64,000 bases of DNA from Falsochrobactrum ovis (GTDB taxonomy: Bacteria; Pseudomonadota; Alphaproteobacteria; Rhizobiales; Rhizobiaceae), in the NCBI RefSeq assembly GCF_003259955.1, contig NZ_QLMK01000001.1, positions 434,001 to 498,000 on the forward strand, written 5' to 3'. Position 1 is the first letter of the stretch; each line of letters begins with the position of its first letter. This document shows positions 10,667 to 18,523 of this stretch, piece by piece. A program made the position numbers and the translations under genes. The notes beneath the pieces are model-generated. The model made no database searches, was not told the origin of the DNA, and was given only the letters and a program-made list of their open reading frames with translations.

Positions 10667-11200
10667 ATGTCGTTAAGAAAAATGTTTTTAGGCGCCGCCG
10701 GCGTTCTGGCAGGTTGCGCAATCTATCGGGCCTGCGATCCAAAAATTCCTGCCAATGTCACCCCTGTCGAAAATTTCGATGCCGAAAAATATCTCGGTAC
10801 CTGGTACGAGGTGGGGCGTGTCGATAATCGGTTTGAACGCGGTTTAATCAAGACAAAGGCGGAATATACGCTGAATGAAGATGGTTCAATCAATGTCCTA
10901 AACAGTGGTTTCAATCCGTCCAAAGGGCGTTATACGCATGCTTCCGGAACCGCTTTATTTGTGCGCGGACGTGGTACCGGTGCACTTAAAGTTTCTTTTT
11001 TCGGCCCATTTTTTGGCGGTTACAATATCGTCGCGCTGGATGATGATTACCGCTGGTCCATAGTGATTGGATCAAGCCCCAATTATTTCTGGGTGCTTTC
11101 AAGAGATCCATTACTCTCGCCTGATCTGCGAGATCGGGCCACTACGGTGGCCATGCAACATGGTATCCCGCCCGCCAGAATAAATTGGGTCACCCAGTGA
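10667..11200 (+). CDS. blc: Lipocalin-family lipoprotein (Blc-like)
   Basis: A 177-residue protein with a short hydrophobic leader ending in a lipobox (L14-A-G-C17), so it is probably lipidated and membrane anchored. The lipocalin signature follows (K-Y-L-G-T-W-Y-E-V-G-R, GTW at 44-46), then the beta-rich body with YNIVALDDDYRWSIV and YFWVLSRDP, typical of bacterial Blc/apolipoprotein-D-like lipocalins that bind lipids in the envelope. It starts at ATG 10667; only a weak GGGAG lies upstream. A terminator follows after about 150 bp. The assignment is firm at family level; the physiological ligand is unknown. Confidence 0.9.
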   Translation: MSLRKMFLGAAGVLAGCAIYRACDPKIPANVTPVENFDAEKYLGTWYEVGRVDNRFERGLIKTKAEYTLNEDGSINVLNSGFNPSKGRYTHASGTALFVRGRGTGALKVSFFGPFFGGYNIVALDDDYRWSIVIGSSPNYFWVLSRDPLLSPDLRDRATTVAMQHGIPPARINWVTQ

Positions 11201-11517
11201 ATATATGCGCTGGCTTCATCTTTTTGACATATTCATATTTTAGAACTTGCTGCATAGGCGATGTAGTGCGCAGTTAATCTTTGCGCGTCGTATGCCTCAT
11301 CAATTGAACTTTTGACCACGGATGTACTGGCAGGAGTGGAAATTGATGGTGAGAAGGTCGGTGCGTTTCGCCCGGCCTTTTTTTAACGTCCGTCCGTTCC
11401 TTTCGAAATATGTTTCCGAAAATTGACAGAATTTGAGTAGCAACATGCGCGACAAGCGCTTGGTTAGGCTGTAGACCCTTAGACACTCTTTAATTATGCG
11501 CTGAAATAGGTCTGATC
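11201..11517. other. Gene-free stretch between lipocalin and HPP genes
   Basis: This stretch of about 317 bp contains a terminator at 11354-11384 and otherwise no gene or structured RNA that I recognise. The HPP promoter presumably lies after the terminator. Confidence 0.5.
11354..11384 (+). terminator. Rho-independent terminator downstream of the lipocalin gene
   Basis: Arms AAGGTCGG and CCGGCCTT (one G-U pair) enclose a 10-nt loop and are followed by a run of T. Confidence 0.8.
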
Positions 11518-12636
11518 TTGAATCCCCTCCAATTGTTTAAACCAATCCTCGCTGGGGCAACCTTAAAGGAGAGGCTTCTCGCATGTGTCGGTGCCATGAT
11601 TGGCATCGCCCTTACCGGGTGGATTTGCACCCTATTATTAGCGCAAGACACCTCGCTTCCCTTGATTATAGCGCCAATCGGCGCTTCGGCGGTACTTTTA
11701 TTCGCAGTTCCCGTCAGCCCACTCGCACAACCTTGGCCGATTATCGGTGGCAATGTGATTTCTGCCTTAGTGGGAATTAGTGTCGCCATCCTCATCGATA
11801 CGCCATTTATTGCGGCAGGCGTGGGGGTTGCGCTTGCCATTGCCGCCATGTCTTTTGCACGCTGCCTGCATCCTCCAGGTGGCGCAGTCGCATTAATGAC
11901 CGTACTTGGATCCGCTTGGGGTGCGGAAGGTGGATATGTTTACGCATTTTTCCCCGTGGGCCTGAACTCGATTATGTTAGTGGCTCTGGGGGTCGTGATC
12001 CATAAACTATCGGGCCGGCAATATCCCCATCGTCCGGCGGTGGCGGCGGTAAATCCGCGTCTGACAAAAGACCCGCCTCCTGAACTGCGGCTGGGATTTA
12101 ATGCAGATGATGTTAGTGCCGCGCTTGATGCGATTGATGAGACTTTTGATATCCACCCGGGTGACTTAACCCGCTTGCTTTATCAGGTCGAAAGGCAAGC
12201 TTTGGCGCGCCAACACGGCGAAATCCTCGCCAGCCACATAATGTCACGCGATGTCATAAAAACACAGGTGAATAGCAGCGTCGAACAAGCCCGTAATCTA
12301 TTGCTTACGCACAATATTCGTGCGTTGCCGGTGGTGGATGAAAAAGACAAGCTCTTGGGAATTGTGGGACTGCGCGAATTAACTGCGAATGGTTCGGAAA
12401 AAGTCGCAGATTACTTTATCCCCGCGCCCACCGCTTCGCCAGACCAGCCCGTAATGTCTTTAGTACCACTTCTTTCCGATGGCATTGCCCATGCGGTGAT
12501 TATTACTGATGAGAGCTCCCACATTGCGGGACTGATATCGCAGACCGATCTGCTGAACGCACTTGCTCGCTCATTGCGCTATCAAAAACCCGCTCGAAAC
12601 AGGATAGGCTTTCCTTTGCTTCGCCGGGCGTCCTGA
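11518..12636 (+). CDS. HPP-family membrane protein with C-terminal CBS pair
   Basis: The N-terminal half (about 15-165) is an HPP domain with four hydrophobic segments and the defining H118-P-P motif (LHPPGGAVALM). The C-terminal half (about 240-350) is a tandem CBS pair starting at ASHIMSRDV, of the kind that senses adenine nucleotides. The HPP domain has been linked to nitrite transport in some organisms, but no substrate can be read here. The start is placed at TTG 11518 because family members begin close to FKPILAGATLKERL and there is no ATG in frame before the first helix. Total 372 residues. It converges with the Crp/Fnr gene, 79 bp away. Confidence 0.85.
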   Translation: MNPLQLFKPILAGATLKERLLACVGAMIGIALTGWICTLLLAQDTSLPLIIAPIGASAVLLFAVPVSPLAQPWPIIGGNVISALVGISVAILIDTPFIAAGVGVALAIAAMSFARCLHPPGGAVALMTVLGSAWGAEGGYVYAFFPVGLNSIMLVALGVVIHKLSGRQYPHRPAVAAVNPRLTKDPPPELRLGFNADDVSAALDAIDETFDIHPGDLTRLLYQVERQALARQHGEILASHIMSRDVIKTQVNSSVEQARNLLLTHNIRALPVVDEKDKLLGIVGLRELTANGSEKVADYFIPAPTASPDQPVMSLVPLLSDGIAHAVIITDESSHIAGLISQTDLLNALARSLRYQKPARNRIGFPLLRRAS

Positions 12637-12715
12637 TGAGGGGCTGCTAAAGATTTATTTTGGCGAGTGTTTTACCGCGCCCGCATGATCAAGATCGGTA
12701 TCTTTTAGTTGGCGA

Positions 12716-13477
12716 TTAATTTCTATCAAACACGGACATTCGCAAGAATTCGCCGTCATAATCCGAAATGGCAACCAAGCGATCACGATCAAGAATTTCC
12801 ACCCTAGAGGACTTGAAGGTCATGAGTTCTTCTTCGCGAAGCTCTCGCAGCATACGATTGAGATGAATGGGGGTGAGCCCCAATGCGTCGGCAAGTTGAT
12901 ATTGAGTGAGTGGACAATAGAAGCTGTCAGGATCGCCAATACCGCAAGCGCGCACCCGATCGGACAATTCCAGCATAAAATATGCCGTTCGTACCAAGGC
13001 GCTTCGGCATCCAATATTGGTCAGATGTTCTATGAGCAGCGCACGCTGTCGAGAAAGAAGCTCAATAAGTATGAAACTTAAACGCGGAGCTTGTTTGATG
13101 GCTTCTTCCAAAGAGGAAAGCGATATTTCAAATATCGTCATGGGAGTTATGGAAGCGATGGTATTATAGCTGTATCCGTTAGCTGTTCGTAACCCTATAA
13201 AATCGCAACGCATTGAAAAATCGATGATCTGTCTTTTCCCATTGGCTAGATCACGGTAAACACATCCCCAACCCGAAGCGACCAAATGCACATTACGAGT
13301 TGTGGCACCTTGATCGATGATAATGGAGTCCGCCGGATAATGGTTTTCCGTGACAGACAGCTTCGCAAGGGTCTCAATCTCTAACGGTCCCAGCCTTGCC
13401 GCGATCGGTGGTGCTTCCAACAAACCGACCAGCGCCCCGATAGGCGGAGCGGTGCTATATCTACTACCACTATGCAT
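12716..13477 (-). CDS. Crp/Fnr-family transcriptional regulator
   Basis: A 253-residue cytosolic regulator with an N-terminal cyclic-nucleotide-binding-like domain (about 35-145, with GCVYRDLANGKRQIIDF) and a C-terminal winged HTH (about 185-235, LTQYQLADALGLTPIHLNRMLRELREE). The cysteine cluster that binds iron-sulfur in FNR is absent from the N-terminus, so direct oxygen sensing by that route is unlikely. It is divergent from the LuxR-type gene at 13714, and a short inverted repeat lies just upstream of its start. Many Rhizobiales carry several such paralogues; targets cannot be predicted. Confidence 0.9.
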   Translation of the reverse strand: MHSGSRYSTAPPIGALVGLLEAPPIAARLGPLEIETLAKLSVTENHYPADSIIIDQGATTRNVHLVASGWGCVYRDLANGKRQIIDFSMRCDFIGLRTANGYSYNTIASITPMTIFEISLSSLEEAIKQAPRLSFILIELLSRQRALLIEHLTNIGCRSALVRTAYFMLELSDRVRACGIGDPDSFYCPLTQYQLADALGLTPIHLNRMLRELREEELMTFKSSRVEILDRDRLVAISDYDGEFLRMSVFDRN

Positions 13478-13497
13478 TAGTTATACCTGCCCAACCA

Positions 13498-13517
13498 AAG
13501 TTATAGAATAATAACTT
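13498..13517. promoter_or_regulatory. Inverted repeat upstream of the Crp/Fnr gene
   Basis: AAGTTAT and ATAACTT are separated by 6 bp, 20-40 bp upstream of the Crp/Fnr ATG. The size and position suit an autoregulatory operator; the partner is unknown. Confidence 0.35.
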
Positions 13518-13713
13518 CGGTGCCCGACTCAACTATTGTTTACTGAACAGTTTTTATAAAAACACTAACCTAGGTTAATGACACGATTATTAGTCAATTG
13601 CAATATTACGCGCTCTACCGCGGGGGTTTTAGCAATAAACCGAAAAAAACTCGGTGTTTTCCGACGGAAGTAGTTTTTTCCTTTGGAAGGAGAAAAAATA
13701 AGGGGAATAAATA

Positions 13714-14505
13714 ATGTTTGAAACAGGGCAGCGATACTTATGGGCCGCGCCGGATGGTGCCAATAGTGGGGCGATAATCGGAGCGAGCGGGGGCTTTCAA
13801 ACAACAAGACGGGAAGAAGCGGCGGTAGATTGCCAGCCTCATCTTCTTTTGATTTGTAAAAGTAATCTTGAGCGCGAGTGTCTCTATAATGGACTGTTAA
13901 TGAATGGTCTTAAACTACCAATCATTACTCACGGCACCATCAAAAAAGATATCTCACTCGATGGCGTTGTGGTCATCGTGCTGCATATAGGTTCCCGTCG
14001 ACTTGCGGACGCGCTTGTTTCAGATGAAATCAGGGCGGCCATCAAATCCTGGTATCCTATCCCGGTTGTTTTATTGGCAGAACGTGAAGACTGGTTGCAA
14101 GTTATCCGCGCTATTGAATTGGGCGCGAGGGGATATATCCCAACCTCCGTCGATGCAAAAATCTGTGTAGAGGCTATTCATTTAGCTATGGCGGGAGGAA
14201 TATATGTCCCGGCATCGCTGTTAAAAAAATCCGATAAAAACGAGTCAGAAGATGATGTGCTTGGCGGATTGTTTACCCCCCGAGAAATCGAGGTGGTGAA
14301 TGCCATCAGAGTGGGGAAATCCAACAAGATTATCGCATTCGAACTCAAAATGAGTGAGGGAACGGTTAAGGCGCACGTCCATAATATTATGAAGAAAATC
14401 GGCGCTTCAAATCGTACTGAAGTAGCCTGCAAGCTCCATAAATTATACGGCGCAAATTCGATGTCGATTAATCAAGAAAGATCAGATTCTGTCTCCGAGC
14501 TATAA
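13714..14505 (+). CDS. LuxR-type regulator with degenerate receiver domain (CsgD/VpsT-like architecture)
   Basis: The 263-residue protein has a non-conserved N-terminus (1-45), a receiver-like domain (about 46-170, HLLLICKSNLERECLYNGLL ... VVLLAEREDWLQVIRAIELGARGYI) and a LuxR/GerE HTH (about 187-245, LFTPREIEVVNAIRVGKSNKIIA). Where a true response regulator has its phosphorylated aspartate after beta-strand 3, this one reads VVVIVLHIGS, with no aspartate, and the acidic pair after strand 1 is CKSN. It is therefore unlikely to be activated by phosphotransfer, as in CsgD and VpsT, which control biofilm matrix genes. No kinase is adjacent. The ATG follows a long purine-rich leader with AAGGAG. 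Two secreted low-complexity proteins are encoded just downstream on the other strand. Confidence 0.85.
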   Translation: MFETGQRYLWAAPDGANSGAIIGASGGFQTTRREEAAVDCQPHLLLICKSNLERECLYNGLLMNGLKLPIITHGTIKKDISLDGVVVIVLHIGSRRLADALVSDEIRAAIKSWYPIPVVLLAEREDWLQVIRAIELGARGYIPTSVDAKICVEAIHLAMAGGIYVPASLLKKSDKNESEDDVLGGLFTPREIEVVNAIRVGKSNKIIAFELKMSEGTVKAHVHNIMKKIGASNRTEVACKLHKLYGANSMSINQERSDSVSEL

Positions 14506-14537
14506 TATATCAACTCCCTTTAGCCATTTGGCAGATG

Positions 14538-14608
14538 TGTAGGGGCAGACTTTTGCCTGCCCCTACAGAATGAGAGTGGGTATCCTTGAGGGGGGTGGAC
14601 TCTCATTC
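14538..14608. terminator. Two consecutive hairpins between convergent genes
   Basis: The first hairpin (14538-14567) has 11-bp perfect arms TGTAGGGGCAG/CTGCCCCTACA with an 8-nt loop. The second starts at the very next base (arms GAATGAGAGT at 14568-14577 and ACTCTCATTC at 14599-14608). They separate the LuxR gene from the convergent secreted-protein gene and probably terminate both transcripts. Confidence 0.7.
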
Positions 14609-14722
14609 TTTCCTTAGCGGGAGGAGAATAACCTCCGGCTTTTTTCCTCATCGAAGCTTGAGAAATCCATTGGTTTTTTCGAACGAGAATGTTCTTCCAA
14701 AATCCGCTGGATCCATAAGAAA

Positions 14723-15106
14723 TTAGGGTCGGAGCTGAACACTACCGGCTGAACTGCCGACGCTCGAGCCAAAGGATTCGGCCATGGTGCTGCCGAGAAA
14801 TCCAGTGCCCGAAGTAGCATTGGCACCCGAAACACCTTGGATGCCAGAGCTGAATGAGCCCTGCGCCAAGCCTGCGCTTACTCCGAACCCTGGTATATTG
14901 ATTGCGCCGCCTGCAACATTACCGGTGCCCGTTGCCCAACCATTCGTGGCAGCACTTCCAGCTGCGTTCGATCCACCAAAGCCTGTGGTCGTTGAGCCTG
15001 CCTGACTGTTGCCGGCAAAGCTGCCGCCCCAGTTAATCGTTTGAGCTGCTGCGGGTAGTGCACTAGCGGCGACCAACGCCACGGCCGCAAAAAGAATCTT
15101 TTTCAT
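14723..15106 (-). CDS. Secreted Gly/Ser/Ala-rich low-complexity protein
   Basis: A 127-residue protein with a clear Sec signal peptide (KKILFAAVALVAASALPAAA, cleavage before QTINW). The mature part is almost entirely Gly, Ser, Ala, Thr and Asn with loosely repeated motifs (GNSQAGSTTTGFGGSN, GSAATNGWATGTGN, GSFSSGIQGVSGAN, GFLGSTMAESFGSS). It has no cysteine and few charges. Such composition suits a structural or surface-exposed fibre-forming protein, but I recognise no curlin repeat or other named family. Ribosome-binding site GGAGGAG precedes the ATG. It lies downstream of another secreted protein gene (15296-15964) on the same strand; both share an SQAGST motif soon after the signal peptide. 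Confidence 0.8.
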   Translation of the reverse strand: MKKILFAAVALVAASALPAAAQTINWGGSFAGNSQAGSTTTGFGGSNAAGSAATNGWATGTGNVAGGAINIPGFGVSAGLAQGSFSSGIQGVSGANATSGTGFLGSTMAESFGSSVGSSAGSVQLRP

Positions 15107-15172
15107 GTTTTGACTCCTCCATTTTCCTTAGCAAGCCTGCACTTGCTAGGCATATCCCGATGATACACCCCG

Positions 15173-15220
15173 CTACCCATGGCCGGGGACGTCTGCAGTC
15201 CATTCTGGAGCCACGGGTAG
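15173..15220 (-). repeat. Imperfect inverted repeat between the two secreted-protein genes
   Basis: Eleven-base arms (CTACCCATGGC and GCCACGGGTAG, one G-U-compatible mismatch) are separated by 26 bp, about 70-115 bp upstream of the downstream gene's ATG. It could be an intercistronic RNA structure; there is no T tract. Confidence 0.3.
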
Positions 15221-15295
15221 AAGGCTACATCAACAGTCGAAATCAGTTCTCAAATTGATGCTCTGTTAAGCTGCTCGCTCAACGGTAGTGGCTTG

Positions 15296-15964
15296 TTACA
15301 TAACCGGTTGCGGGCAATGCCATGCGCGTCCGTTTTGCGCTGTGGTCCGTAAGACGCAGCCTTTTTCCCTCAGATCAGCCGATGAAAGGCCGAGTGCTCT
15401 GGCTGAGTAGGTGCGATTTTGTCCCGTCCGCGCTACCGCTGCAGCCGCCGCGGGAGCGGCTGCTGGAGCAGGTTCGCTCGTGGCTGATGCAAAGATAGTT
15501 CTTCTGGCCGGAGCGGGCGAAGCCGTACGCGCTGCAATAGCCTGAGACGGACAAACAACTCCGGTAGCGTTAAGTGAGGATCTCACTTCCTTGTTAAGGC
15601 AAATAAGGTCCAATGCCGCTCGATTATGTCCCATACCTAACAGTGCTGCGGCGAAGGCGCGGCGGTTACATTCGCGCATTTCATAGGTGCTGCCAGCACC
15701 GAAACCCCAACCCGTGGCTCCCACGCCCACACTGGTTGATCCTGCACAGGAATGAACACCCGCCGCCACAAGGCCGGGAGCAAAAGCCGGCACGGTGGTC
15801 CTGATCTTATTCGGAGATGTGTTGCCGCCGCTGATTGCGACCGCGGTTGATCCTGCTTGCGATGCAGAATTTGTTTGGTTGTCAATCCCGACAGTCTGCG
15901 CGAATGCTGCTCCTCCAAAGATAAAGAAAGTAGTTGTAAAGTATAGGATACCCAATTTAGACAT
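15296..15964 (-). CDS. Secreted protein with cysteine motif and Ala/Pro-rich linker
   Basis: The 222-residue product carries a signal peptide (ILYFTTTFFIFGGAAFA, then QTVGID). After an SQAGSTAV stretch comes a segment with FAPGLVAAGVHSCAGS...GAGSTYEMRECNRRAFAAALLGMGHNRAALDLICLN, with cysteines that may form disulfides in the periplasm. I recall this GS-rich/CNRR arrangement from proteins of plasmids, phages and other alphaproteobacteria, without known function. An Ala/Pro-rich linker (about 150-180) leads to a short C-terminal segment with two more cysteines (KGCVLRTTAQNGRAWHC). The start has an AAAGGGG box. It probably precedes the Gly/Ser-rich gene in one transcript. Confidence 0.75.
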   Translation of the reverse strand: MSKLGILYFTTTFFIFGGAAFAQTVGIDNQTNSASQAGSTAVAISGGNTSPNKIRTTVPAFAPGLVAAGVHSCAGSTSVGVGATGWGFGAGSTYEMRECNRRAFAAALLGMGHNRAALDLICLNKEVRSSLNATGVVCPSQAIAARTASPAPARRTIFASATSEPAPAAAPAAAAAVARTGQNRTYSARALGLSSADLREKGCVLRTTAQNGRAWHCPQPVM

Positions 15965-16519
15965 AGCTAACCCCTTTCAGTAGTAAGAGGAAATATTGAT
16001 AGAGGTGATGTTTTATCTTTATTTCCCCGTTTGCCGTTTTCTTGCGAAATTTATAATATTGATCTCGCATTTTTGGGAAACTCGTTTATTAGTTTGGAAG
16101 AGATGTTCTAAAGTTTATAAATCTATCGCGGTGGTAATTTTCATCGACCATATGGTTGATCGAAACCTGACGGTCGCTTTGCCTAAAGTTGCTACGCTAA
16201 ACGAAAGTTCGGCCTTTTCGACAGCCAGCAAACGCTAGGAATTGACGCCAAATGCGTTGTTTACGCGAATTCGCTCGGCATCCATTTCATTTCGAACAGC
16301 TCTTATAAGCGGCGCACAATTCTAAGATCGATCAAGGAATATTCGGGTGCTTCAAGCTTGCTCCGAACCCGCAATTATTTCGTTAGAAATGGGTGACTCT
16401 CGCATCGGGACAGGCTATCCTAAAAATTCGGACGCCATAGCATCGGCCCGAAAGCCAATACCGATTTTCGGGACCACGCGATGTTAGGTTCAAGCGGCGT
16501 TGAGCTTAAGGAGGCCTAA
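15965..16519. other. 555-bp gene-free intergenic region
   Basis: The left part is AT-rich and contains one 80-codon open frame (15996-16238) whose sequence looks random. The right part is the aldehyde dehydrogenase promoter region. It holds an inverted repeat CCCGAAA (16447-16453) / TTTCGGG (16466-16472) about 50 bp before the start codon and a near-perfect AAGGAGG ribosome-binding site. No RNA gene is recognised. Confidence 0.5.
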
Positions 16520-18037
16520 ATGAATAAAGTGGAATTTCATCGTTCTGTGAAACCCGAATTCAAACAGCGCTATGGAAATTTTATTGGCGGCGATTGGGTA
16601 GAGCCCAAATCGGGCCGCTATTTTGATAATATTTCCCCGATCAATGGTCAGGTGCTCTGCCAAGTTGCTCGCTCTGAAGCCGCTGATGTGGAGGCTGCCC
16701 TTGATGCCGCTCATGCTGCGAAGGATGCGTGGGGAAAAACAAGTGCGGCTGAGCGTGCGCTGATTCTTAGTAGAATCGCCGACCGCATTGAAGAAAACCT
16801 ACCCAAACTTGCCGCCGCGGAAACCTGGGATAATGGGAAGCCAATCCGCGAAACGACCAATGCGGACTTGCCGCTTGCCGTTGATCATTTTCGCTATTTT
16901 GCTGGCGCAATTCGCGCGCAAGAGGGCGGCATTTCAGAAATTGATCATGATACGGTCGCCTATCATTTCCATGAACCTCTGGGCGTAGTGGGCCAGATTA
17001 TTCCGTGGAATTTCCCGCTGCTCATGGCAGTTTGGAAGCTTGCGCCTGCCCTTGCTGCTGGCAATTGTGTCGTGCTCAAACCCGCGGAACAGACCCCGGC
17101 ATCTATTCTCGTTCTGATGGAGCTGATTGGTGATCTGCTGCCTGCAGGCGTGATAAATGTGGTCAATGGCTTTGGCCTTGAGGCCGGTAAGCCGCTCGCA
17201 TCAAGCCCTCGTATTGCTAAAATTGCTTTCACCGGCGAAACGACCACCGGCCGCTTGATTATGCAATATGCTAGCCAGAATCTCATTCCAGTGACATTGG
17301 AATTGGGTGGCAAGTCCCCCAATATTTTCTTCTCCGATGTTACCGCGGAAGATGATGATTATCTGGACAAGGCTATTGAGGGCTTTGTCATGTTCGCCCT
17401 TAATCAGGGCGAGGTTTGCACCTGTCCAAGCCGGGCATTGATCCATGAAAAAATCTATGATGAATTCATGGAGCGGGCACTAAAGCGCGTTGAGCAGATT
17501 GTACAAGGCGATCCGCTCGATCCGGCAACCATGATCGGGGCGCAGGCTTCTAGTGAGCAGTTGGAAAAAATCCTCAGCTATATAGATATTGGTAAGCAGG
17601 AAGGTGCGGAAGTGCTCATCGGTGGTGAGCGTAATCATCTCGCAGGCGATCTGGCGGGCGGTTATTACGTTAAGCCGACGGTGTTCAAGGGTCACAACAA
17701 GATGCGGATTTTCCAAGAGGAAATCTTTGGACCTGTTGTGTCAGTCACCACTTTTAAGGATGACGAAGAAGCGCTTTCCATAGCCAATGATACGCTTTAT
17801 GGCTTGGGTTCGGGCGTATGGACACGCGATGGAACCCGCGCCTATCGGTTTGGCCGTGCCATTCAGGCGGGTCGAGTTTGGACCAATTGCTATCATGCCT
17901 ATCCGGCGCATGCGGCATTCGGCGGTTACAAGCAATCGGGTATCGGTCGTGAAAACCACCTTAAGATGCTCGATCACTATCAGCAGACAAAGAATATGCT
18001 GGTAAGCTATAGCCCGAAAAAGCTTGGTTTCTTTTGA
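16520..18037 (+). CDS. NAD-dependent aldehyde dehydrogenase (AldB/ExaC-like)
   Basis: A 505-residue class-3-type cytosolic aldehyde dehydrogenase oxidising short-chain aldehydes, probably acetaldehyde, to acids. The catalytic set is intact: [23 protein letters not shown] in the cofactor fold, glutamate E261 in LELGGKSPN, nucleophile C300 in GEVCTCPSR, and EIFGPVVSV near the C-terminus. The C-T-C around the nucleophile and the ending (YSPKKLGFF) are typical of the AldB/ExaC/acetaldehyde dehydrogenase II group. It begins behind a strong AAGGAGG site. A DUF779 gene follows, a partner frequently seen beside this dehydrogenase type; an intervening hairpin probably sets its expression lower. Confidence 0.93.
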   Translation: MNKVEFHRSVKPEFKQRYGNFIGGDWVEPKSGRYFDNISPINGQVLCQVARSEAADVEAALDAAHAAKDAWGKTSAAERALILSRIADRIEENLPKLAAAETWDNGKPIRETTNADLPLAVDHFRYFAGAIRAQEGGISEIDHDTVAYHFHEPLGVVGQIIPWNFPLLMAVWKLAPALAAGNCVVLKPAEQTPASILVLMELIGDLLPAGVINVVNGFGLEAGKPLASSPRIAKIAFTGETTTGRLIMQYASQNLIPVTLELGGKSPNIFFSDVTAEDDDYLDKAIEGFVMFALNQGEVCTCPSRALIHEKIYDEFMERALKRVEQIVQGDPLDPATMIGAQASSEQLEKILSYIDIGKQEGAEVLIGGERNHLAGDLAGGYYVKPTVFKGHNKMRIFQEEIFGPVVSVTTFKDDEEALSIANDTLYGLGSGVWTRDGTRAYRFGRAIQAGRVWTNCYHAYPAHAAFGGYKQSGIGRENHLKMLDHYQQTKNMLVSYSPKKLGFF

Positions 18038-18047
18038 TGAAAAGAAG

Positions 18048-18077
18048 GCCGCCGCTTTTTAAAGCGGCGGCTTTTTT
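18048..18077 (+). terminator. Hairpin with T tract between aldehyde dehydrogenase and DUF779 genes
   Basis: Arms GCCGCCGCTTT and AAAGCGGCGGC with a 2-nt loop are followed by six T. It lies between two genes that normally form a pair, so it is probably a partial or processing signal. Confidence 0.85.
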
Positions 18078-18097
18078 AATACTATTCGGAGAAAGCA

Positions 18098-18445
18098 ATG
18101 GCTCAGGAAATCGCAAAGTCACAGGTGAGTGCTACCGATGCAGCGCTTGAATTGATAAGCGAATTGCAAGCCGAATATGGACCGATTATGTTTCATCAAT
18201 CGGGCGGTTGTTGCGACGGCTCATCACCTATGTGCTACCCGCAAGGCGAATTTCTCATTGGTGATACAGATGTAAAACTGGGTGAGATCGGCGGAGCTCC
18301 ATTTTATATAAGTGGTCCGCAATATGACGCTTGGAAACATACAGAATTGATCATTGACGTCGTGCCCGGTCGCGGCGGGATGTTTTCGCTGGATAACGGC
18401 CGCGAAAAGCGGTTCCTCACGCGCTCACGGGTCTGTTCGGTTTGA
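18098..18445 (+). CDS. DUF779 domain-containing protein
   Basis: A 115-residue cytosolic protein of the DUF779 family. The conserved core is present: MFHQSGGCCDGSSPMCY, with three cysteines, GDTDVKLGEIGGAPFYI, and a terminal RSRVCSV with a fourth cysteine. These could hold a metal. The biochemical role is not established; family members are regularly encoded beside AldB/ExaC-type aldehyde dehydrogenases, as here (60 bp downstream), so a supporting role in aldehyde oxidation is inferred. A GGAGAAAG box precedes the ATG. Confidence 0.9.
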   Translation: MAQEIAKSQVSATDAALELISELQAEYGPIMFHQSGGCCDGSSPMCYPQGEFLIGDTDVKLGEIGGAPFYISGPQYDAWKHTELIIDVVPGRGGMFSLDNGREKRFLTRSRVCSV

Positions 18446-18523
18446 TTGCCAGCTTTGCTCTTTCCCTCTCGTCTCAAAATGAGTAGTAAAATCATATGAG
18501 TTGAGGTGGAGAAATGTCGGCCT

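Noticed and set aside
15996-16238. Open frame of 80 codons in the intergenic region
   Set aside because: No ribosome-binding site, AT-rich random-looking translation and no partner gene.
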